This document shows, piece by piece, positions 9,302-17,347 of a DNA stretch of 64,000 nt. The translations under genes and the position numbers were made by a program. The notes beneath the pieces were generated by a model that made no database searches, was not told where the DNA came from, and saw only the letters and a list, made by a program, of their open reading frames with translations. Each line of letters starts with the position of its first letter. Positions within the stretch are counted from its first letter, which is position 1. Source of the DNA: Streptantibioticus ferralitis (lineage in GTDB: Bacteria; Actinomycetota; Actinomycetes; Streptomycetales; Streptomycetaceae); contig NZ_JARHTQ010000003.1 of assembly GCF_029223525.1 (NCBI RefSeq), forward strand, positions 124,001-188,000, written 5' to 3'.

Positions 9302-10054
9302 CTAGCCCACTGCGCAGCGGACCGCCAGATACCCCGCCACCGCCACCGTCAAGGTGGCGAACGCGCGGGTCAAGGTCGCGGACGGGACGCGGGCCGAGGC
9401 GCGGCGGCCGAGGAGCGAGCCAATGACGGCGGCGGCGGTCAAAGGGGCGATGACCGCCCAGTGGAGCGTTTCCTCGCCGGCCCTCGCGGCCAGCGCCACC
9501 GCCGAGTTGATCGCGATGACCAGAAGCGACGTCCCGACGGCCACCGGCATCTCGTAGCCCAGGGCGCCCACCAGCGCAGGGACGATGACGAAGCCGCCGC
9601 CCACGCCGAGGAAGCCGGTGAGGAAGCCAACGGCCAGGCCGGAGGCGAGGATTCGCGCCACAGGCGTCTTCCGCGTGCGCTCCGGGACCGGTGCGCTGGT
9701 GCGGCCGCGTCGGAACATCGCCACCGCCGAGACCACCATCAACGCGGCGAAGCACAGCATCAACACGGTCGGGTTCACCAACCTGTTCAGCGCCGTGCCC
9801 CCGTACGAGGCCGCTATGCCCGACGCACCGAAGGCGGCACCGGCCCCCCAGCGGACGTTGCCCGCGCGGGCGTGGCTCCAGGTGCTGCACACCGCGGTCA
9901 GGCCGACGACGACCAGGCCGCCCGTGGTGGCCGACTGTGCGCTCTGGCCGAGCGCGTAGACCAGTACCGGGACCGTCAGGATCGAGCCGCCACCGCCAAG
10001 TGCGCCCAGGCACAAGCCGATCAGACCGCCCAGAGCCATGCCGAGCAGGGTCAT
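9302..10054 (-). CDS. TauE/SafE family sulfite/sulfur exporter
   Basis: 250 residues with about eight hydrophobic segments in two repeated halves, each opening with the Gly-rich motif typical of TauE/SafE: GALGGGGSILTVPVLVY and GFLGVGGGFVIVPALVG. It is a membrane permease for sulfite or other sulfur anions. I chose the ATG at 10054 because it overlaps the rhodanese stop by four bases (ATGA) and gives the normal N-terminus. It is the last gene of a GntR-rhodanese-TauE operon divergent from the persulfide dioxygenase and sulfide:quinone oxidoreductase genes. Confidence 0.9.
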   Translation of the reverse strand: MTLLGMALGGLIGLCLGALGGGGSILTVPVLVYALGQSAQSATTGGLVVVGLTAVCSTWSHARAGNVRWGAGAAFGASGIAASYGGTALNRLVNPTVLMLCFAALMVVSAVAMFRRGRTSAPVPERTRKTPVARILASGLAVGFLTGFLGVGGGFVIVPALVGALGYEMPVAVGTSLLVIAINSAVALAARAGEETLHWAVIAPLTAAAVIGSLLGRRASARVPSATLTRAFATLTVAVAGYLAVRCAVG

Positions 10055-10407
10055 ATGACGGTTCCCGGCCGCCCGCCGGGACGGCACACCGGGAGCCCGG
10101 CGAGCGACCAGGCCTGCATGCCGCCGCGCAGGTTGTAGGCCGCCCTGCCCGCCGCCCGCAGCCGGCCGACCGCGAGCGCGGACCTGCGTCCTGATCGGCA
10201 GACGACGACCAGCAGTTGGTCGTCGGTCAGCTTCGCGGTCAGTTCCCTGAGGCGTTCATCAGCCGTGGACAGCGGTACGTGGATCGCCTCCGGTGCGTGC
10301 CCGGCCTCCCATTCGTCGGCTTCCCGTACGTCCAGCAGCACCGCCACGCCGGAGCTGACCAGCCCCCGCGCCTCCAGCGGATCCACTTCCCGCAGCGTCT
10401 CGAACAC
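10051..10407 (-). CDS. single-domain rhodanese sulfurtransferase
   Basis: 118 residues forming one rhodanese domain with the active-site loop C70-RSGRR and the CH2A-like motif LLDVREADEWEAGHAP. It moves sulfane sulfur between thiols (for example from glutathione- or mycothiol-persulfide to thiosulfate or back). The GTG start follows a G-rich ribosome site. It sits 18 bp downstream of the GntR gene and overlaps the TauE gene, so it belongs to the sulfur-detoxification operon. Confidence 0.9.
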   Translation of the reverse strand: MFETLREVDPLEARGLVSSGVAVLLDVREADEWEAGHAPEAIHVPLSTADERLRELTAKLTDDQLLVVVCRSGRRSALAVGRLRAAGRAAYNLRGGMQAWSLAGLPVCRPGGRPGTVI

Positions 10408-10425
10408 GCCAACCCCCCAAGCCCG

Positions 10426-11214
10426 TCACTTCGTCAGGGCGAAGGTCCCCGCCCCCGCCAGGTCCAGCCGGTAGCCCTTCGCCGAGAACTCGGCGCGGGC
10501 GGTGAAGCGGTCGCCGCGCACCAGCGTGTAACGCCACTCGACCGGACGGTCGCCCGCGCAGCCGAGGCGGTCGACGGCGAAGGCGGCAACGCCCTCGTCG
10601 ATGCCCAGCAGTCGGCGCTCCGCAGGTGTGGGCACCACCGCCCGCAGCACCTCCCGGCCGCCGGTCAGCCGTACGCCGGTGCGCGCCGCCAACTCGTCGT
10701 AGAGGGAGGTGTGGGTGAAGTCCGCCTCCCGCAGCGGGGCGGCCAACTCGGCGGGCAGCCATACCCGGTCGACGGCCAGTGGTTCGTCGTCGGCCAGCCG
10801 AAGGCGTTCCAGGTGCAGTAGCGGAGCAGACTCCTCCAGGCCGAGGCGGGCGGCGAAGACCCCGTCGGCGCGGATGTCCAGTACCCGCACCACGCTGCGC
10901 TGCACCCGGCCTGCCGCCTCGACCGAGGCGAACAGGCTGTAGAGCGCGCCCAGCGGCTGCTCTATCTCGGCGGGAACGGCGAGTCGCGGCGGACGGCCGC
11001 GCTCGGCGATCACCAGACCTTCGGCGCGTAGCTGGCGCAGAGCCTCGCGGACCGTGTGGCGGCTGACGCCGTACTCCTCGACGAGGGCGAGCTCCCCCGG
11101 GAAGGCGGTGCCGAACTCGCCGGACTCCACCCTCGACCGCAGATCATCGCGGATCTGGGCCCATAGTGGAAATGGACTGGAACGGTCCGGTTTGGTTGCT
11201 CTACTCGATCGCAC
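10426..11214 (-). CDS. GntR family regulator (HutC/UTRA type) of the sulfide operon
   Basis: About 262 residues: an N-terminal winged helix-turn-helix (about 15-80, with EEYGVSRHTVREALRQLRAEGLV) and a UTRA ligand-binding domain (about 95-255). The frame stays open further upstream, but the GTG at 11214 has AGG just upstream and leaves the perfect palindrome at 11221-11234 outside the gene, so I prefer it. The regulator heads the operon with rhodanese and TauE and faces the persulfide dioxygenase gene. It very likely represses both directions through that palindrome and responds to an unidentified sulfur compound or metabolite. Confidence 0.85.
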   Translation of the reverse strand: MRSSRATKPDRSSPFPLWAQIRDDLRSRVESGEFGTAFPGELALVEEYGVSRHTVREALRQLRAEGLVIAERGRPPRLAVPAEIEQPLGALYSLFASVEAAGRVQRSVVRVLDIRADGVFAARLGLEESAPLLHLERLRLADDEPLAVDRVWLPAELAAPLREADFTHTSLYDELAARTGVRLTGGREVLRAVVPTPAERRLLGIDEGVAAFAVDRLGCAGDRPVEWRYTLVRGDRFTARAEFSAKGYRLDLAGAGTFALTK

Positions 11215-11220
11215 CGACCT

Positions 11221-11234
11221 AATGTACGTACATT
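11221..11234. promoter_or_regulatory. 14-bp perfect palindrome, likely GntR operator
   Basis: AATGTACGTACATT is fully self-complementary and sits in the 46-bp divergent gap between the GntR gene and the persulfide dioxygenase gene, where it would overlap promoters of both. A site of this size and symmetry fits binding of a GntR dimer. Binding itself is inferred. Confidence 0.6.
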
Positions 11235-11260
11235 CGTTCATTGGCGAAAGGGGTGGGTCA

Positions 11261-12589
11261 ATGGTTGAGGTTGAGGTCATCGACACGTCGGAGCTGGGCA
11301 ATCGCAGCTATGTCGCGCACGATGGCCAGGTCGCGGTCGTGATCGATCCGCAGCGCGATCTGGACCGGGTCGAGGCGGTGCTGGCGGCGGCCGGTCTGTC
11401 CTGTGGGCTGGTCGTGGAGACGCACGTCCACAACGACTACGTGACCGGTGGATACGAGCTCGCCCGGCGCAACGGGGTGCCGTACGTTCTCTCCGCCGCC
11501 GAGTCGGTCTCCTTCGACCGCTACCCGGTGGAGGACGGCGACCGGCTCGCCGTGGGCAGCCTGTCCGTCGAGGTCGTCGCGACCCCCGGTCACACCGACA
11601 GCCATCTGTCGTACGTCATCTCCGACGGGGACGGGCCGCCCGCGGTGTTCACCGGTGGATCGCTGCTGTACGGGACCGTGGGAAGGACCGACCTGGTGCA
11701 CCCCGACCGTACGGAGGAGCTGACCCGGGCGCAGTACCGTTCGGCCCGGCGGCTGGCCGCCGAACTCCCCGACGAGGCGGCCGTCTTCCCCACCCACGGC
11801 TTCGGCAGCTTCTGCTCCTCCAACTCCACGGCGGGCGGTTCGGCAGCCACCATCGGCGATGAGCGAATACGCAACGACGCGCTCACCGAGCCCGACGAGG
11901 ACACCTTCACCGCACGACTGATCGCGCAACTCACCGCCTATCCGGCCTACTACGCGCACATGGCGCCGCTCAACCGCCAGGGGCCGTCGGCCGCCGACCT
12001 CACGCCTCCCGAGCCCGTGGACGCGATCGCGCTGAAGTCCCGGATCGCGGCCGGGGAGTGGGTGGTGGACCTGCGGGACCGCACCGCCTACGCGGCCGGG
12101 CACCTGGCCGGGACGGTCGGCATCGAACTGGGCAGGCAGTTCGCCACCTATCTGGGGTGGCTGCTGCCCTGGGGCAGCCCGGTCACCCTCATCGGCGAGA
12201 CGGCGGAGCAAGTGGCGCAGGCTCAGCGGCAGTTGGTGCGCATCGGCATCGACCGGCCCGCGGGGGCGGCGGTCGGTCCGGTGGCGGGCGAGTGCTCCTA
12301 CCCCCGGGTGGGCTTCGCCGACCTCCCCACGATGGCGGACGGAGTGATCCTCGACGTACGCCGGAACGACGAGCGGGCCACCGGGGCCATACCCGGCTCG
12401 CTGCACATTCCGCTGCACCAGCTCCTGGACCGGCTGGGCGAGCTGCCGGAGCGCAAGCTGTGGATCCACTGCGGCACCGGCTTCCGGGCCAGCGTCGCCG
12501 CCGCGCTGCTGGAGCGGGCCGGACGCGATGTCGTGCTCATCGACGACGACTTCGGCAACGCCGCCACCGCCATGAACCCGCAGGCCTGA
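11261..12589 (+). CDS. persulfide dioxygenase-like MBL protein fused to two rhodanese domains
   Basis: 442 residues. Residues 1-240 form a metallo-beta-lactamase domain of the ETHE1/persulfide dioxygenase type: H55-V-H57-N-D59, H111 in TPGHTDSH and a later THGFGSFC segment provide iron ligands. Two rhodanese-like domains follow (about 260-345 and 350-440). The first lacks a catalytic cysteine; the second has C404 in IHCGTGFRAS. It oxidises persulfide made by the sulfide:quinone oxidoreductase encoded 11 bp downstream and passes sulfur on. The ATG at 11261 is preceded by AAAGGGGTGGG. Confidence 0.9.
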   Translation: MVEVEVIDTSELGNRSYVAHDGQVAVVIDPQRDLDRVEAVLAAAGLSCGLVVETHVHNDYVTGGYELARRNGVPYVLSAAESVSFDRYPVEDGDRLAVGSLSVEVVATPGHTDSHLSYVISDGDGPPAVFTGGSLLYGTVGRTDLVHPDRTEELTRAQYRSARRLAAELPDEAAVFPTHGFGSFCSSNSTAGGSAATIGDERIRNDALTEPDEDTFTARLIAQLTAYPAYYAHMAPLNRQGPSAADLTPPEPVDAIALKSRIAAGEWVVDLRDRTAYAAGHLAGTVGIELGRQFATYLGWLLPWGSPVTLIGETAEQVAQAQRQLVRIGIDRPAGAAVGPVAGECSYPRVGFADLPTMADGVILDVRRNDERATGAIPGSLHIPLHQLLDRLGELPERKLWIHCGTGFRASVAAALLERAGRDVVLIDDDFGNAATAMNPQA

Positions 12590-12600
12590 GGGAGGACGCC

Positions 12601-13797
12601 ATGTCGCAGCACTCCAGGATCCTCATCATCGGCGGTGGCACCGCGGGCATCACCGTCGCCGCCCGCCTGCACCGCGCCCGCACCACCGGAGTCACGGTGC
12701 TCGAACCCAGCGACACCCACTACTACCAGCCGCTGTGGACGCTCGTCGGCGGCGGCTGCGCACCACTCGGGGAGAGCGCCCGCAGCGAGGCGTCCGTCAT
12801 GCCGCGCGGGACACGGTGGGTCAAGGGCCGTGCGGCGGAGATCGATCCGGCCGCGCACGTCGTGACCACATCGGACGGCGCGCGGCTCGGCTACGACCAT
12901 CTCGTGGTCTGCCCCGGCATCCAGCTCGACTGGCACAAGGTCCCGGGGATGGCCGACGCCGTACGCTCCCCGCACGCGTCATCCAACTACCTGCCCGAAC
13001 TGGCACCGAAGACCTGGCAGTTGATACGCGGGCTGCGCAAGGGCACGGCGGTGTTCACCATGCCGTCCGGGCCGATCAAGTGCGCCGGCGCACCGCAGAA
13101 GATCGCGTATCTGGCCGCCGACCACTGGCGCCGCCAAGGGGTGCTGAAGGACATCCGGGTGGTGCTGGTGCTGCCGACCCCGGCGATGTTCGGACTGCCC
13201 GCCTTCTCCGCCGAGTTGGCGCGGGTGGCCGCCCGCTACGGCATCGAGGTCCGGCTGAACAGTGAGCTGACCCAGGTCGACGCCGACTCCCGCAAGGCCG
13301 TCATCGTCAACAACGCCGACGGGTCGAGTGAGTCGATCGGCTACGACCTGCTGCACACCGTGCCCCCGCAGTCCGCGCCGAATTGGATCGCGAGCGGTCC
13401 GCTCGCCGACCCCGGCAACCCCAACGGCTATGTCCAGGTCGACAAGCACACCCTGCGCCATGAGAGGTATCCGGACGTCTTCGCGTTGGGCGACGCGGGC
13501 TCGACCCCCAACTCCAAGACCGGCGCGGCGGTCCGCAAGCAGGCCCCGGTCGTGGTGGCGAACCTCCTGGCGACCATGGCAGGACGCGAGCCCGCCGCCC
13601 GCTATGACGGTTACGCGTCCTGCCCGATCACCACCGCCCGGGACCGCATGCTGCTCGCCGAGTTCGACTACACCATGCGGCATACGCCGTCCATCCCGCT
13701 GATCGACACCACACGCGAACGGCGGGACATGTGGTACGTCAAGCGGTACGGACTGCCGCTGCTGTACTGGCGGTTGATGCTGCGCGGCCTTGCCTGA
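12601..13797 (+). CDS. sulfide:quinone oxidoreductase-like flavoprotein
   Basis: 398 residues. An FAD-binding dinucleotide motif IIGGGTAGITVAARL occupies the N-terminus (8-22). Three cysteines lie where sulfide:quinone oxidoreductases carry theirs: C104 in VVCPGI, C161 in IKCAGAP and C341 in YASCPIT. The C-terminus is amphipathic (WYVKRYGLPLLYWRLMLRG), consistent with monotopic membrane attachment near the quinone pool. The gene is 11 bp after the persulfide dioxygenase stop and has GGGAGGA as ribosome site. It oxidises hydrogen sulfide to persulfide and feeds electrons to quinone. Confidence 0.9.
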   Translation: MSQHSRILIIGGGTAGITVAARLHRARTTGVTVLEPSDTHYYQPLWTLVGGGCAPLGESARSEASVMPRGTRWVKGRAAEIDPAAHVVTTSDGARLGYDHLVVCPGIQLDWHKVPGMADAVRSPHASSNYLPELAPKTWQLIRGLRKGTAVFTMPSGPIKCAGAPQKIAYLAADHWRRQGVLKDIRVVLVLPTPAMFGLPAFSAELARVAARYGIEVRLNSELTQVDADSRKAVIVNNADGSSESIGYDLLHTVPPQSAPNWIASGPLADPGNPNGYVQVDKHTLRHERYPDVFALGDAGSTPNSKTGAAVRKQAPVVVANLLATMAGREPAARYDGYASCPITTARDRMLLAEFDYTMRHTPSIPLIDTTRERRDMWYVKRYGLPLLYWRLMLRGLA

Positions 13798-13805
13798 CGA
13801 GCCGG

Positions 13806-14702
13806 TCAGCCCGCCTTCAGCAGCTCCAGGACCTCGCCCGTCGTGTCCAGCGTCTGCTGCGGGCCATCGGCCGCTGGAAAGTGCAGGAAGGCGTGCTCAA
13901 TGCCCGCCCGGTCGCGCAGCGTGCGCAGCGCGGTCGCGAGATCGGCCGCCGACAACGGCCGGGTCGCGATGAGCCGCGGCACCGAACCGATGGCGGACGG
14001 GTCGCGTCCAGTGTCCCGCGCCGCCTGGTCGATGACGGCTCGGGCCTGGATCAGCGGTTCCGGGTCCACTCGGTCGGAGAGCAGCACCGCGGGCAGCCAG
14101 CCATCGGCCCGACGGCCTACGCGACGTAGCGCCGTGGGGCCGATCGCCCCGAGGTGGATCGGTGGCCGGGGCCGCTGCACCGGCTTGACGTCCACGTACG
14201 AAGCGGGCACCTGCCAGAACTTGCCCTGGTACTCGACCGGGCTCTCGCTCCACCACCGCTCCAGGACGTCCAGGCTCTCATCGAGCCGCGCCCCGCGCGA
14301 CGCGAACGGGATGCCCGCGGCCGCGTACTCCTCCGGGGACCAGCCGATGCCGAAGCCCGGGATGAGACGGCCGCCACTGAGCTGGTCGATGGTGGTGAGC
14401 TGGCGGGCCAGCACGGCGGGGGAGTACTGGGTGATGTTGATGACGCTGCTGCCGACCAGGATGCTCTCGGTGACCGCGGCAGCGGCGGTCAACAGCGCGA
14501 ACGGGTCGAGTACGGCGCGGAATTCCTCCGGAATGGTGTCCGTGCCCATGTAGCCGACGGTGGGTCTCACCGGCGCCAGCAGTCGGTCCCCGACCCACAG
14601 GCTCGCCGCCCCGAGTCGCTCGGCCTCCCGGGCGAAGCCCGCGATCGCGGACGCCTCCTGGGCATGTCTTCCGTTCTGCGGCAGCGCGATTCCGACGTGC
14701 AT
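13806..14702 (-). CDS. LLM class F420-dependent oxidoreductase
   Basis: 298 residues with the luciferase-like TIM-barrel pattern: an opening strand MHVGIALPQ, the segment ASLWVGDRLL, and SGGRLIPGFGIGW typical of F420-dependent members. The substrate is unknown. I prefer the ATG at 14702, which gives the family-typical first strand and has AAAGGA upstream, over a longer frame. It ends 8 bp from the sulfide:quinone oxidoreductase stop, convergent with it. Confidence 0.85.
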   Translation of the reverse strand: MHVGIALPQNGRHAQEASAIAGFAREAERLGAASLWVGDRLLAPVRPTVGYMGTDTIPEEFRAVLDPFALLTAAAAVTESILVGSSVINITQYSPAVLARQLTTIDQLSGGRLIPGFGIGWSPEEYAAAGIPFASRGARLDESLDVLERWWSESPVEYQGKFWQVPASYVDVKPVQRPRPPIHLGAIGPTALRRVGRRADGWLPAVLLSDRVDPEPLIQARAVIDQAARDTGRDPSAIGSVPRLIATRPLSAADLATALRTLRDRAGIEHAFLHFPAADGPQQTLDTTGEVLELLKAG

Positions 14703-14845
14703 CAGATGATGTCCTTTCGGTATCCCCTTGCGGCGGGCCGTAGTTGACGGCCCGTTCGACATTCGACCATGTGTCGGCCCTGGCGTGGACCTCGGCCCGG
14801 CGTGCCGTTCTCCTGCGCCGGGCGCGGTTGGCCGAAAGCGTCAGC

Positions 14846-14890
14846 CATGACGACTGAGGCCATGACGACTGAGGTCATGACAACCGAGCA
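14846..14890 (+). repeat. 15-bp tandem repeat, three copies
   Basis: The unit CATGACGACTGAGGC occurs at 14846, 14861 and, with changes, 14876. It encodes the repeated pentad MTTEA/MTTEV/MTTEQ in one frame and lies upstream of a short ORF and of the MarR gene. Confidence 0.7.
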
Positions 14891-14927
14891 GGAGCCGCGA
14901 CGATGAGCGGGCAGTCGGCCGCAGTCG

Positions 14928-15074
14928 GTGTTGCCGGTCGCGGCCGTGCTGGTGCTGGTGCTGCCCGCCGGAGTGGTGGGGGAGCTCACCGCGGCGCTCA
15001 CCGTGGCGCTCGGGGTGACACCGAGAGCGCGCGGGGCGCGGCTGGAGGCGCGGGAGGTGCGCCCGGGCCCGTAG
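14928..15074 (+). CDS. possible 48-residue membrane microprotein
   Basis: A GTG-started frame gives a hydrophobic stretch LPVAAVLVLVLPAGVVGEL followed by a basic, polar tail ending EAREVRPGP. That is one predicted membrane helix. Just upstream a 19-residue ORF (14847-14906) ends ATGA into a second start at 14903 in another frame. The three frames together look like the remains of a single small membrane protein broken by a frameshift, or a coupled leader arrangement. Support is codon use and hydrophobicity only. Confidence 0.3.
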   Translation: MLPVAAVLVLVLPAGVVGELTAALTVALGVTPRARGARLEAREVRPGP

Positions 15075-15129
15075 TGGCTGCGGCTTCGCGCCCTGGCAGA
15101 TAGTTCGTACGGAGAGCTAAGACTATGGT

Positions 15130-15585
15130 ATGGCGGCAGCGGAACTTCCCGACGCACTCGCTGATGTCCTCACCGGCATCCAACGGCTGATCCGGCGCAG
15201 GTTGCGTGCCGGTATGTCCGTCCCCCGGCTGCGCGGAGCGCAGATCGAGCTGCTGCGGCTGGTGGTCGCCAATCCGGGGATCCGGGTCTCGGCGGCGGCC
15301 AAGGAGCTCTATCTGGCGGGCAATTCGGTCTCCACCCTGGTCAACCAACTGGTCAAAGCCGGGTTGTTGCACCGTGAGACCGATCCGGTCGATCGTCGTT
15401 CCACCCGGCTGCTCCCCACCCCGGACGCGGAGGCGCGGCTACGGGACTGGGCGGAGCAGCGCACCGCGCTGGTACGGCAGCAGATGGAGCGGCTCTCCGA
15501 GGAGGACCGTGCGGCGGTGACCGCCGCCATTCCGGCGTTGCGCAGGCTCGCCGAGGGCCTGCACGAGGAGGTGGTGGGGCGATGA
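15130..15585 (+). CDS. MarR family transcriptional regulator
   Basis: 151 residues with a winged helix-turn-helix: RLVVANPGIRVSAAAKELYLAGNSVSTLVNQLVKAGLL (given here only by positions about 37-75) and the wing segment ETDPVDRRSTRLLPT with the conserved D-x-R. It overlaps the ABC transporter ATPase start by four bases, so it is the first gene of a regulator-exporter operon and probably responds to a compound that the exporter removes. An interrupted inverted repeat ATAGT...ACTAT at 15100-15127 spans the promoter region and could be its operator. TAAGAC at 15118 placed 7 bases before the ATG suggests a leaderless transcript. Confidence 0.85.
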   Translation: MAAAELPDALADVLTGIQRLIRRRLRAGMSVPRLRGAQIELLRLVVANPGIRVSAAAKELYLAGNSVSTLVNQLVKAGLLHRETDPVDRRSTRLLPTPDAEARLRDWAEQRTALVRQQMERLSEEDRAAVTAAIPALRRLAEGLHEEVVGR

Positions 15586-16427
15586 GCGACGACGGGCCGA
15601 TAGCCGAGGGCGGGGCAGCCCTGGTGTGCAACGGGCTCGCCTACTCCTTCGGGGAGACGAGAGCGGTTGACGGCCTCGATCTCTCGGTGACCGCCGGTGA
15701 GGTCTTCGGCCTGCTCGGACCCAACGGCGCGGGCAAGACCACCGCGATCCGCTGTATCACCACCCTGCTGCCGGTGCCCGCGGGCATGGTGCGGGTCCTC
15801 GGCCATGACGCGGCCAGGGAGCGGATGGCGGTGCGCCGCCTCCTCGGCTACGTACCGCAGCAGCTGTCCGCGGACGCTGCGCTGACCGGGCGGGAGAACG
15901 TGGCGCTGTTCGCCCGGGTTTTCGACGTCGCCCGCCGCGAGCGGGCGGACCGGGTGGCGCAGGCGCTGGAGGCGGTCGATCTCACCGAGGCCGCCGACCG
16001 GATGGCGAGTACGTACTCCGGCGGCATGGTGCGCCGCCTGGAACTCGCCCAGGCACTGGTCAGCGCGCCCCGGCTGCTGATGCTCGACGAGCCGACCATC
16101 GGCCTCGACCCGATCGCCCGTACCAGCGTGTGGGACCACATCAACGCGGTCCGCGCCGCGACCGGCATGACGGTGCTGGTGACCACGCACTACATGGACG
16201 AGGCCGATCAGTACTGCGGCCGCGTCGCGCTGATGCACCGCGGCCGGATCCGCGCACTCGGCACCCCCGAGGCGCTCAAGGCCGATCTCCGTGACCGGCG
16301 CGGTGACGGAGCGAAGCCCACGTTGGAGGACGTCTTCCGCGATGTCGCCGGCAGCGGGCTGGACGCCCAGGGAGGAGAGTTCCGCGATGTCCGCCGTACC
16401 CGCCGCACCGCATCCCGCGTCGGCTGA
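15582..16427 (+). CDS. ABC exporter ATP-binding protein (DrrA-like)
   Basis: 281 residues. Walker A is GPNGAGKTT at 46-54, the signature is YSGGM, Walker B is LLMLDEPTIGLDP, and the switch histidine is in VTTHYMDEAD. The DrrA-type C-terminus TLEDVFRDVAG identifies the drug/antibiotic exporter class. It is coupled to MarR upstream (ATGA) and overlaps the permease gene by about 40 bp. The partner permease gene is interrupted by the integrated element, so the exporter may be inactive in this strain. Confidence 0.92.
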   Translation: MSDDGPIAEGGAALVCNGLAYSFGETRAVDGLDLSVTAGEVFGLLGPNGAGKTTAIRCITTLLPVPAGMVRVLGHDAARERMAVRRLLGYVPQQLSADAALTGRENVALFARVFDVARRERADRVAQALEAVDLTEAADRMASTYSGGMVRRLELAQALVSAPRLLMLDEPTIGLDPIARTSVWDHINAVRAATGMTVLVTTHYMDEADQYCGRVALMHRGRIRALGTPEALKADLRDRRGDGAKPTLEDVFRDVAGSGLDAQGGEFRDVRRTRRTASRVG

Positions 16428-17055
16428 TCCGGTCGAGCCCGGCCCGGCGGCCGATCGGGGCCTTGACCTGCTGCTGGTCCCGCCGCGGGCCCGTACCGGC
16501 TGGCGGGTGGTGCCCGCCCGTGTCCTCGCCATGTGCGTGGTGGAGCTGCAGAAGCTCCGGCACGACCGCACCGAGCTCTACACCCGCGCCGTCCAGCCCG
16601 CGCTGTGGCTGTTGATCTACGGAGAGACCTTCACCCGGATTCGGGCGATCCCCACCGGTGGCATTCCGTATCTCGACTATCTGGCGCCGGGCCTCATCGC
16701 CCAGTCCGCGATGTTCATCGCGATCTTCTACGGGATCATGATCATCTGGGAGCGGGACTCCGGCATCCTCACCAAGCTGCTGGTCACGCCCACACCACGG
16801 ACCGCGCTGGTAACGGGGAAGGCCTTCGCGGCGGGAGTCAAGTCGCTGATCCAGGCGATCGTCGTGGTCGTGATCGCCGCGCTGCTCGGTGTCGCGCTGA
16901 CCTGGAATCCGCTGCGGCTGCTCGGCGTGGGCGGCATCGTGCTGCTCGGCTCGGCGTTCTTCTCCTGTCTGTCGATGACCATCGCGGGGATCGTGCTCAC
17001 CCGTGATCGGCTGATGGGTATCGGGCAGGTCAAGCCTCCTTCGCAAGCTATTTGA
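16387..17055 (+). pseudogene. ABC-2 permease, 5' fragment cut by the integrated element
   Basis: The first 213-214 codons encode a normal ABC-2 (DrrB-like) permease up to RDRLMGIGQ: a cytoplasmic N-terminus followed by about four membrane segments. At the shared CAGG (17026-17029) the reading passes into element DNA and adds a foreign tail VKPPSQAI before a TGA at 17053. Joining codon Q214 (CAG at 17026) to the matching CAG at 28645 continues the frame through AITMPLFFGSS to a stop at 28881, giving 291 residues, a normal length. The truncated product lacks the last membrane segments and is probably inactive. The start ATG at 16387 overlaps the ATPase gene. Confidence 0.9.
17026..17029. other. 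left attachment junction (attL core CAGG)
   Basis: Left of this core is permease coding sequence (CTGATGGGTATCGGG); right of it is element DNA. The same CAGG at 28645-28648 is followed by the rest of the permease gene. Serine integrases need only a short identical core, so 4 bp fits; the exact crossover dinucleotide within it cannot be fixed from sequence. Confidence 0.85.
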
Positions 17056-17099
17056 CACTCGCTCATGAGGTCGCTGTGACCCCCTTCGTGGACATGCAG

Positions 17100-17138
17100 A
17101 CGCCCCCGGCCGGTATCGGCGCTTGGGCCCGGGGGCGT
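17100..17138 (-). terminator. hairpin after the DUF397 gene
   Basis: ACGCCCCCGG (17100-17109) pairs perfectly with CCGGGGGCGT (17129-17138). It lies just downstream of the minus-strand DUF397 stop, so it probably ends the XRE-DUF397 transcript. Confidence 0.55.
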
Positions 17139-17146
17139 CGGGCAGA

Positions 17147-17347
17147 TCAGGCGAAGCGCTCCGCCTTGACTGCGTTGATGAAAGCGGCCCACTCCTCAGC
17201 CGAGAAGGTCAGCGCTGTGCCGTGCGGGTCTTTGCTGTCGCGTGCTGCCACCACTTCACCGAGGCTTGCCGTCTCTACGCATTGACCGTTTCCGCTGCTG
17301 TATGAACTCTTCCGCCACACGGCTTCGGAGAAATTCACCTTGTTCAT
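17147..17347 (-). CDS. DUF397 protein
   Basis: 66 residues with the family signature: WRKSSYSSGNGQCVETA near the N-terminus and the AARDSKDPHGTALTFSAEEW core. DUF397 proteins pair with Scr1/DUF5753 XRE regulators in actinobacteria and are thought to act as a small partner in their control circuits. Its ATG overlaps the XRE stop by four bases (17344-17347), the usual arrangement. Confidence 0.9.
   Translation of the reverse strand: MNKVNFSEAVWRKSSYSSGNGQCVETASLGEVVAARDSKDPHGTALTFSAEEWAAFINAVKAERFA

Noticed and set aside
13731-14129. Plus-strand ORFs across the LLM oxidoreductase gene
   Set aside because: They are antisense to a gene with clear family motifs and lack ribosome sites.
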